DNA of 19,652 bases, from positions 1-19,652 of the forward strand of contig URKU01000031.1 in the NCBI GenBank assembly GCA_900548515.1, written 5' to 3'. This document shows, piece by piece, positions 15,468-19,652 of the stretch (positions are counted from its first letter, which is position 1; each line of letters begins with the position of its first letter). Origin of the DNA: an uncultured Collinsella sp. (GTDB lineage Bacteria > Actinomycetota > Coriobacteriia > Coriobacteriales > Coriobacteriaceae). A program made the position numbers and the translations under genes. Below the pieces are notes generated by a model. That model made no database searches. It had not been told where the DNA came from and worked only from the letters and a program-made list of their open reading frames with translations.

Positions 15468-16613
15468 ATGAACAGGCTATTCGACAAATCGATCGTGCTG
15501 GCGTGCTGCATCGCAGCCGCCACGGGCCTTGCTGTGGATGCTCGCCTGGTCGCGGCGTTTTGTCTTGGCGTTATTACCGCCTCACTGGCCGAGGTCGCAC
15601 GGGGAAACCGTGACCGCCGTGCGAGCGAGGCCGCGAGCTACGTCTACATCATCGCGGCCGTCTTCGTGCCGCCGTTTGTGCCGTTCGCACCTCTCGCCCT
15701 CTATGACATCGCGCGACGCGTGCGCCGTGAACGCATCTGGCCTGCGCTGGCAATTGGCTCCGTGTTTGCCTGCGCACTTGCCACGGACCTTCGCTGCGGC
15801 GCGCTCACCACCCGAACGCTGTTGCTAACCGCCATCCTTTCGGTCGCCGCCACGTTGCTGTCGCTGCGCACCGCGCAGCTGGAGCGCGAACAGGAACGCA
15901 TGCGTCGCATCCGCGACAAGCTGCAAGAACGCGCCCTGGCACTCGAGGCACGCAACCGCGACCTCGCCGACCGCCAGGACTACGAAGTCGAGCTCGCGAC
16001 GCTCGCCGAACGCGCCCGCATCGCGCGCGAGATCCACGATAACGTGGGCCACCAGCTCACGCGCGCTTCGCTTCAAACCGAAGCCCTGCGCGTGGTCCAT
16101 GCCAACGAGCCCGGCGTTGCCGCCGATTTCGCCGACGTCAAATACACCGTTGACGAGGCGCTCCAGCTCGTGCGCGCCAGCGTCCACGCGCTCAACGACA
16201 ATGCGACCAACCTCTCCGTGCAGCTCGAACGCATCGTTGAAGGCGCGCGCTCGGACAGCGGTCCGCAGATTGAGCTTGAGGTTTTGGCCGAGCATGCGCC
16301 CGCCAACGTCGCCAACTGCTTTGCGGCGGTGCTGCGCGAGGCGCTTTCCAACGCCATGCGCCACGCCCATGCCAAAACCATTACCGTGCGGTGCATGGAG
16401 CATCCGTCGTTTTACCAGCTCATCGTTACCGATGATGGCGCGGACGCGACCCCGGCGAGCAGCAGCAACGTCGCAGAAGGCATGGGGCTCGTCTCCATGC
16501 GTGAGCGCGTCGAGGCGCTTGGCGGAACCTTCACCGCCGGTCTGCGCGCCGGCGCCCCCGGCTGGCGCGTGTTTGCCACCGTCCCCAAACAACAAGGAGA
16601 TGAGGGCCGATGA
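15468..16613 (+). CDS. NarL/DesK-type sensor histidine kinase
   Basis: This 381-residue kinase starts at the ATG at 15468; the frame is open further upstream but without start signals or homology. About five membrane helices lie within residues 8-135 with almost no extracytoplasmic sensing domain, as in intramembrane-sensing kinases. A coiled-coil linker (135-185) leads to the HisKA_3 motif REIHDNVGHQLTRA with His190 as phosphorylation site. The ATPase domain has the N-box around LREALSNAMRHAHA (Asn295), DDGAD (322-326) and GMGLVSMRERVEALGG (338-353). It probably senses membrane perturbation or a membrane-active compound and signals to the regulator whose ATG overlaps its TGA. The divergent ABC-2 exporter is the likely target. 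Confidence 0.92.
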   Translation: MNRLFDKSIVLACCIAAATGLAVDARLVAAFCLGVITASLAEVARGNRDRRASEAASYVYIIAAVFVPPFVPFAPLALYDIARRVRRERIWPALAIGSVFACALATDLRCGALTTRTLLLTAILSVAATLLSLRTAQLEREQERMRRIRDKLQERALALEARNRDLADRQDYEVELATLAERARIAREIHDNVGHQLTRASLQTEALRVVHANEPGVAADFADVKYTVDEALQLVRASVHALNDNATNLSVQLERIVEGARSDSGPQIELEVLAEHAPANVANCFAAVLREALSNAMRHAHAKTITVRCMEHPSFYQLIVTDDGADATPASSSNVAEGMGLVSMRERVEALGGTFTAGLRAGAPGWRVFATVPKQQGDEGR

Positions 16614-17239
16614 GGCTCATCGTTGTCGACGACGACCGCTTGGTGGTCGATTCGCTCAAGATTATCCTGGGCGCCCAGCCGCAGATCGAAGTGGTGGGCA
16701 CCGGAGCCGACGGCAACGACGCGGTGACACTCTACGCCGAACTCGCACCCGATATCGCGCTGCTCGACATTCAGATGCCGGGGCGCGACGGCCTTTCGGC
16801 GGCGCGCGAGATCCTTGAGCGCGACCCTTCGGCGCGCGTGGTGTTTCTGACGACATTCTCGGATGACGAGTACATTGTGTCGGCGCTCAAGCTGGGCGCC
16901 CGCGGTTACCTGATCAAGACCGATGTCGCCGCCATTCCGCCAGCGTTGGCACAGGTCATGGATGGCAAACGCGTGCTCGAGGGAAAGGCGATCGAGGACA
17001 TCAACTTTGATGGGGCGGATGTCGAAGCCGCCGCGGCCCGCCGGCCCGCGGCCTTTGCCAGCCTGACCGACCGCGAGTTCGAAGTCGCCGAGCTCATCGC
17101 CCGCGGCCTCGACAACAAGGAGATCGCTGCCACCGCCTATATGGGCGAAGGCACCGTGCGCAACCACATCAGCTCAATCCTAGCCAAAATGGGGCTACGC
17201 AACCGCACCCAAATCGCCATCGCCTATCTGCGAGGCTAG
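16610..17239 (+). CDS. NarL/LuxR-family response regulator
   Basis: This 209-residue regulator begins at an ATGA overlap with the kinase stop, with AAGGAG upstream in the kinase coding end. The receiver domain has the acidic pocket VVDDD (5-9), phosphoacceptor Asp53 in LLDIQMPGRDG, Thr81/82 and Lys103. After a linker the LuxR-type helix-turn-helix covers about 150-205 (LTDREFEVAELIARGLDNKEIA, then GTVRNHISSILAKMG). All key residues are present. It should bind DNA as a dimer when phosphorylated; the exporter/kinase divergent region at 15272-15467 is the natural target. The gene is followed directly by the palindromic array. Confidence 0.94.
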   Translation: MRLIVVDDDRLVVDSLKIILGAQPQIEVVGTGADGNDAVTLYAELAPDIALLDIQMPGRDGLSAAREILERDPSARVVFLTTFSDDEYIVSALKLGARGYLIKTDVAAIPPALAQVMDGKRVLEGKAIEDINFDGADVEAAAARRPAAFASLTDREFEVAELIARGLDNKEIAATAYMGEGTVRNHISSILAKMGLRNRTQIAIAYLRG

Positions 17240-17269
17240 CCGCTGGCTGCCGCCAATTTGATGCCATTT

Positions 17270-17423
17270 CAAAACTATGCCGGTTTACTACGATGAACCG
17301 CATATCTCCGACCACGGCAAATTGCGCACTTACAAAACCGCAGGTAGAACACTTGCGATATTTGCAAAAATGCTGGTGTGGTCAGGAATCTCGGATTCAT
17401 CGTAGTAAACCGGCATAGTTTTG
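17270..17423 (-). repeat. Structured palindromic element A (154 bp)
   Basis: Perfect 28-bp inverted arms start CAAAACTATGCCGGTTTAC (17270-17297, complement 17396-17423). A second stem pairs GACCAC (17310-17315) with GTGGTC (17378-17383). A central hairpin CGCAGGT / ACTTGCG (17339-17345, 17351-17357) has one G-U-type pair. Read on the minus strand it carries the family core GTTCTACCTGCGGTTTTG and TGGTCGGAG, so it is inverted relative to B and C. Confidence 0.85.
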
Positions 17424-17452
17424 TTCGGGCGGCCCTGCACGAGTGTCTCCGC

Positions 17453-17498
17453 CAGCCTCGCGGGACCAAAATGAGCCGTTTTCCTCCGTCCCCAAGGG
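17453..17498. repeat. Conserved linker box, copy 1
   Basis: This box between elements A and B shares CAGCC, TCGC, CCAAAATG, CCGTTTTCCTCCGTCC and a final GGG with the box at 17691. The centre AAAATG-AGC-CGTTTT is itself a short inverted repeat with one G-T pair. Confidence 0.65.
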
Positions 17499-17530
17499 AT
17501 CAGCCGAAACCGCTCGCCACGAAACCTGCC

Positions 17531-17660
17531 CATCTACTACGTTTGACTCGATACCCTTGACCATACCCGCTTTTCATGAAAAACCGCAGGCGTTCTACCT
17601 GCAGTTTTTATTTCGCATTACTTGCCATGGTTGAGGGTAGCGGCTTAAACGTAGTAGATG
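17531..17660 (+). repeat. Structured palindromic element B (130 bp)
   Basis: Perfect 14-bp arms CATCTACTACGTTT (17531-17544) and complement (17647-17660) enclose a 13-bp inner stem, 17552-17564 with 17627-17639, that contains two adjacent G-U-type pairs. The central hairpin pairs GCAGG (17586-17590) with CCTGC (17598-17602), extended by AAAAAC with GTTTTT. The core GTTCTACCTGC is shared with A and C, while the outer arms differ from theirs. Confidence 0.85.
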
Positions 17661-17690
17661 AGCCCATTTCGTGGCAGACGGGTCACGCGG

Positions 17691-17735
17691 CAGCCCTCGC
17701 AAGGCCAAAATGGTCCGTTTTCCTCCGTCCACGGG
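17691..17735. repeat. Conserved linker box, copy 2
   Basis: This is the counterpart of the box at 17453, between elements B and C. Its centre AAAATG-GTC-CGTTTT keeps the pairing arms while the middle three bases change. Confidence 0.65.
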
Positions 17736-17768
17736 AGTTAAAGGGCTGTTACGGATATGGTGCTATTT

Positions 17769-17922
17769 CAAAACTATGCCGGTTTACGGGGCTAAAGTCG
17801 GGACCCTCATCCATACCTTCATTTTTTGGAAAACGGCAGGCTATCTACCTGCGGTTTTGTTTTTGCGGTTTTCTATATGGTCGGAGGTTCGCTATCCGGC
17901 CCCGTAATCCGGCATAGTTTTG
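17769..17922 (+). repeat. Structured palindromic element C (154 bp)
   Basis: Arms of 24 bp with one mismatch (17769-17792, 17899-17922) share the first 19 bases with element A, then change to GGGGC on one side and GCCCC on the other, so pairing is kept. The central hairpin AAAAC-G-GCAGG / CCTGC-G-GTTTT has loop CTATCTA (17841-17847). An inner stem pairs CCATA (17811-17815) with TATGG (17876-17880). It has the same length as A, and the same flanking bases ATTTC and GTTCG. Confidence 0.85.
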
Positions 17923-17937
17923 TTCGCGGCGGCTCCA

Positions 17938-17986
17938 CCGCGCATTAAGCGCGGGGCCGGTGGGGCATTTTTGCCCCACCGGCCCC
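17938..17986. terminator. GC-rich hairpins at the 3' end of the hydrogenase operon
   Basis: GGGGCCGGTGGGGCA (17953-17967) pairs perfectly with 17972-17986 around a TTTT loop, ten bases beyond the ferredoxin-subunit stop. A 6-bp hairpin CCGCGC / GCGCGG (17938-17954) adjoins it. There is no good T tract on the minus strand, so termination or 3'-end protection is inferred from position and stability. Confidence 0.65.
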
Positions 17987-17995
17987 GTCTTCGCG

Positions 17996-18337
17996 CTATT
18001 CCGGCTTGGTTTCTACTGTGGGAGTCTTGTCCGCTGCGACTGGGGTACGGGCGGTGTCCATAGTCAGGCAGTGCTTGGGGCAGCTCTCGATGCACTCACC
18101 GCACACCACGCAGGCATACGGGTCGATCGACCACGTTCCACCCTTGCGATCGACCGCGAGCGCGCCCGCCGGGCAACGCCGTGCGCACATGCCGCAGCAG
18201 ATGCACACATCCATGTCATTGACGATATGCCCGCGCAAGCGCTCGGGCGCCGCGAGCTTCTCCTGCGGATAGCAAACCGTGACCGGCTGCTTGACCATAG
18301 AACCCAAGGCCGTCTTGGCAAATGTCAGTAAACTCAT
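17996..18337 (-). CDS. echF: Ech-type hydrogenase ferredoxin subunit (EchF/NuoI-like)
   Basis: This 113-residue protein holds two CxxCxxCxxxCP sets: Cys45, 48, 51, 55 and Cys76, 79, 82, 86, each binding a [4Fe-4S] cluster. The N-terminal part (MSLLTFAKTALGSMVKQPVTVCYP) matches the membrane-facing start of EchF/NuoI-type subunits. It would pass electrons from ferredoxin to the small subunit. It lies 7 bases after the large subunit stop and is the last gene of the operon, as in the canonical ech order. NuoI-like subunits of complex I-related enzymes are the alternative, but the partner gene keeps the NiFe ligands. Confidence 0.88.
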   Translation of the reverse strand: MSLLTFAKTALGSMVKQPVTVCYPQEKLAAPERLRGHIVNDMDVCICCGMCARRCPAGALAVDRKGGTWSIDPYACVVCGECIESCPKHCLTMDTARTPVAADKTPTVETKPE

Positions 18338-18344
18338 GCCGCGC

Positions 18345-19433
18345 CTACCTTTCCGTGCAGCTAATGCAGGGGTCGATGGTCAGGATGATCATGGGCACGT
18401 TGGCAATGAGCACGCCCTGCAGTGCATGCGTCAGACCCGCCAGGTTTTGCGACGTCGGCGTGCGCACGCGGAAACGGTCCAGGTTCTTGGTGCCGTTGCC
18501 GCGCACATAGTAATACGCCTCGCCGCGCGGCTGCTCAATCACAACCTCGCCGCGCGCGCCGTCGGCCGGCGTAAGCTTGGTGCGCCCGCCAATCCCGTCG
18601 TGCGGAATCTTGCCCACAAGCTCCTTAATGATGTCCATGGCCTGCGTGACCTCGGCGCAACGCACCTGGCAGCGGGCATAGCAATCGCCATCGGTAGCAA
18701 CGATGGGCTCAAACGCAGCCAGATCCGCATAGGCACCGTCGTCAAACATGCGCACGTCGTAATCCACGCCCGATGCGCGCCCAAACGGACCGACCATCGA
18801 AAGCTCCAGCGCGTCTTTCTTGCTAATCATGCCCACGCCATGCAGGCGCTCGCCGCAGCTGTTGTCGTCCAAAAACGTATGCACCAGGGCCTCGTAGTCA
18901 GGACGCATGGCATCGAGCGTCTGGACAATGCCCGCCAGCTCGGAGTCCTCGATATCGTGCTTAAGGCCGCCGATCTCGTTAATCGACAGAATCACGCGCC
19001 CGCCGCAAGTGCTCTCAAAAATCTTGAGTATCTGCTCGCGCAGGGTCCATGACCGATAGAACAGCGCCTCAAAGCCAAAGGCGTCGGCGAGCAGACCCAG
19101 CCACAGCAGATGCGAGTGAATGCGCGAAAGCTCGTGCAGAATGGTGCGGATATACTGCACGCGACCAGGCACCTCGATGCCGAGCATGCGCTCGCAGGCG
19201 CTGGCATAGCCGCAGCTGTGGCCCACGGCGCAGATGCCGCAGATGCGCTCGGCGATGTAGCCAAACTGATGCATGTCGCGCTTTTCGGTGAGCTTCTCGA
19301 GCCCGCGGTGCACAAAGCCGATCTGAGGAATTGCCTCGATGACGCGGTCATCCTCGATCACCAGGTCCAGATGAAGCGGCTCGGGCAGCACCGGGTGCTG
19401 CGGGCCAAACGGAATAACGGAGCGATGTGCCAT
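18345..19433 (-). CDS. echE: Group 4 energy-converting [NiFe] hydrogenase large subunit (EchE-like)
   Basis: This 362-residue subunit starts at the ATG at 19433, with AGGAGG lying inside the end of the preceding gene. The N-terminal PFGPQHPVLPEPL is the shared EchE/NuoD signature. Both nickel-iron ligand pairs are present: RICGICAVGHS (Cys65, Cys68) and DPCISCTER at the C-terminus (Cys356, Cys359). NuoD proteins have lost these cysteines, so this is a true hydrogenase. The protein ends three residues after the last ligand, without the extension that most NiFe hydrogenases cleave off; this is known for Ech enzymes. It would reduce protons with electrons from ferredoxin and couple this to ion pumping. 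Confidence 0.93.
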   Translation of the reverse strand: MAHRSVIPFGPQHPVLPEPLHLDLVIEDDRVIEAIPQIGFVHRGLEKLTEKRDMHQFGYIAERICGICAVGHSCGYASACERMLGIEVPGRVQYIRTILHELSRIHSHLLWLGLLADAFGFEALFYRSWTLREQILKIFESTCGGRVILSINEIGGLKHDIEDSELAGIVQTLDAMRPDYEALVHTFLDDNSCGERLHGVGMISKKDALELSMVGPFGRASGVDYDVRMFDDGAYADLAAFEPIVATDGDCYARCQVRCAEVTQAMDIIKELVGKIPHDGIGGRTKLTPADGARGEVVIEQPRGEAYYYVRGNGTKNLDRFRVRTPTSQNLAGLTHALQGVLIANVPMIILTIDPCISCTER

Positions 19434-19438
19434 GGACC

Positions 19439-19652
19439 TTACGCCTCCTTTTTCTGCTTGTCGCGGGCGGCCTTGGCGGCAAGCGCCGCGCGGACCTTGG
19501 CCGCTTTCTCGGGATCCATGGCGGCGAGCTTTGCCTCCATCTCAGCGGCCTTGAGCGCGGCCTTGGCAGCGGCATCGTCATGCTGAGTATCGGAGCCGGC
19601 AGCCGCAGCGGGCTGGGCGGCAGCAGCGCTCGCAGCATCGCCGGCACCCGCG
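19439..19652 (-). CDS. C-terminal end of the preceding hydrogenase subunit (EchD/NuoC-like), partial
   Basis: The frame is open from the right edge to a TAA at 19439-19441, 5 bases before the large-subunit ATG; 70 residues are visible. They form a low-complexity tail rich in Ala, Lys, Glu and Gln (for example AALKAAEMEAKLAAMDPEKA) with no catalytic motif. Identity as EchD is inferred only from its place directly before EchE in the usual A-B-C-D-E-F order. Such a long Ala/Lys tail is not part of the family core and looks like a lineage-specific extension. Other frames here are longer but are antisense or offset readings of the same GC-rich tail. Confidence 0.6.
   Translation of the reverse strand, partial: AGAGDAASAAAAQPAAAAGSDTQHDDAAAKAALKAAEMEAKLAAMDPEKAAKVRAALAAKAARDKQKKEA

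Larger units (their letters stand above)
17240..17995. other. 756-base gene-free tail-to-tail region carrying three structured elements
   Basis: No credible protein gene is present; the short open frames run through palindromes, lack ribosome binding sites and match nothing recognisable. The region consists of element A, linker 1, element B, linker 2, element C and a final GC-rich hairpin, all itemised separately. Linkers are 107 and 108 bases. Convergent genes flank it: the response regulator on the left, the hydrogenase ferredoxin subunit on the right. Confidence 0.8.

Noticed and set aside
17443..17907. Short open frames within the palindromic array
   Set aside because: They cross element boundaries, lack ribosome binding sites, and their translations are not conserved between the repeat units.
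17270..17922. Integron attC array or CRISPR array
   Set aside because: Units are large palindromes with no gene cassettes between them, no attC-type core sites and no short identical repeats with spacers. No integrase or Cas gene is present.
17270..17922. Retron msr-msd or type III toxin-antitoxin RNA repeats
   Set aside because: No reverse transcriptase or toxin gene is adjacent; neighbours are a response regulator and a hydrogenase subunit. It remains an untyped element family.

Overview
The window looks like a chromosomal segment from a high-GC gut actinobacterium of the class Coriobacteriia, most likely Collinsella or a close relative. That placement is an inference from base composition, gene content (an Ech-type hydrogenase operon, DUF362 ferredoxin protein, LnrLMN-like ABC/two-component module) and the style of the intergenic repeats; no marker gene such as rRNA is present. 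No phage, plasmid, insertion sequence, tRNA or CRISPR array is seen.

Layout. Positions 1-5466 hold six minus-strand genes read right to left: a hemolysin III/PAQR membrane protein, a CorC/HlyC-type CBS membrane protein, a small protein that resembles the N-terminal domain of cyanophycin synthetase, a YtxH-like protein, a PRC-barrel protein, and a membrane-anchored polysaccharide-deacetylase-like protein cut by the left edge. A divergent promoter region with two matching operator-like palindromes precedes a plus-strand membrane-anchored alpha/beta hydrolase (5653-6618). A tail-to-tail junction with a long palindromic element and a strong bidirectional terminator separates it from a minus-strand DUF362 Fe-S protein (6870-8075).

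From 8294 to 11682 lies a MacB/FtsX-type ABC exporter (ATPase, then an 888-residue permease). It is bracketed by two copies of a composite GGGGACAG-type intergenic repeat. From 11944 to 17239 lies a second exporter module: ABC-2 ATPase and two permeases on the minus strand, and divergently a DesK/NarL-type sensor kinase and response regulator. This arrangement is that of antibiotic-responsive exporters such as LnrJK-LnrLMN. The kinase appears to have a leaderless mRNA.

Between the regulator and the next operon is a 756-base gene-free stretch (17240-17995). It carries three tandem structured palindromic elements of 154, 130 and 154 bp, separated by 107- and 108-base linkers with a shared conserved box, followed by a strong GC-rich hairpin. 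The elements keep their base pairing while their sequences diverge, including compensatory changes. A probable divergent fourth member sits at 6660-6783. Both tail-to-tail junctions of the window therefore carry such elements. This is the strongest candidate here for something undescribed: a structured RNA, terminator or palindromic repeat family.

The right end (17996-19652) is the 3' end of a group 4 energy-converting [NiFe] hydrogenase operon: ferredoxin subunit, catalytic large subunit, and the tail of the preceding subunit, in the canonical D-E-F order.
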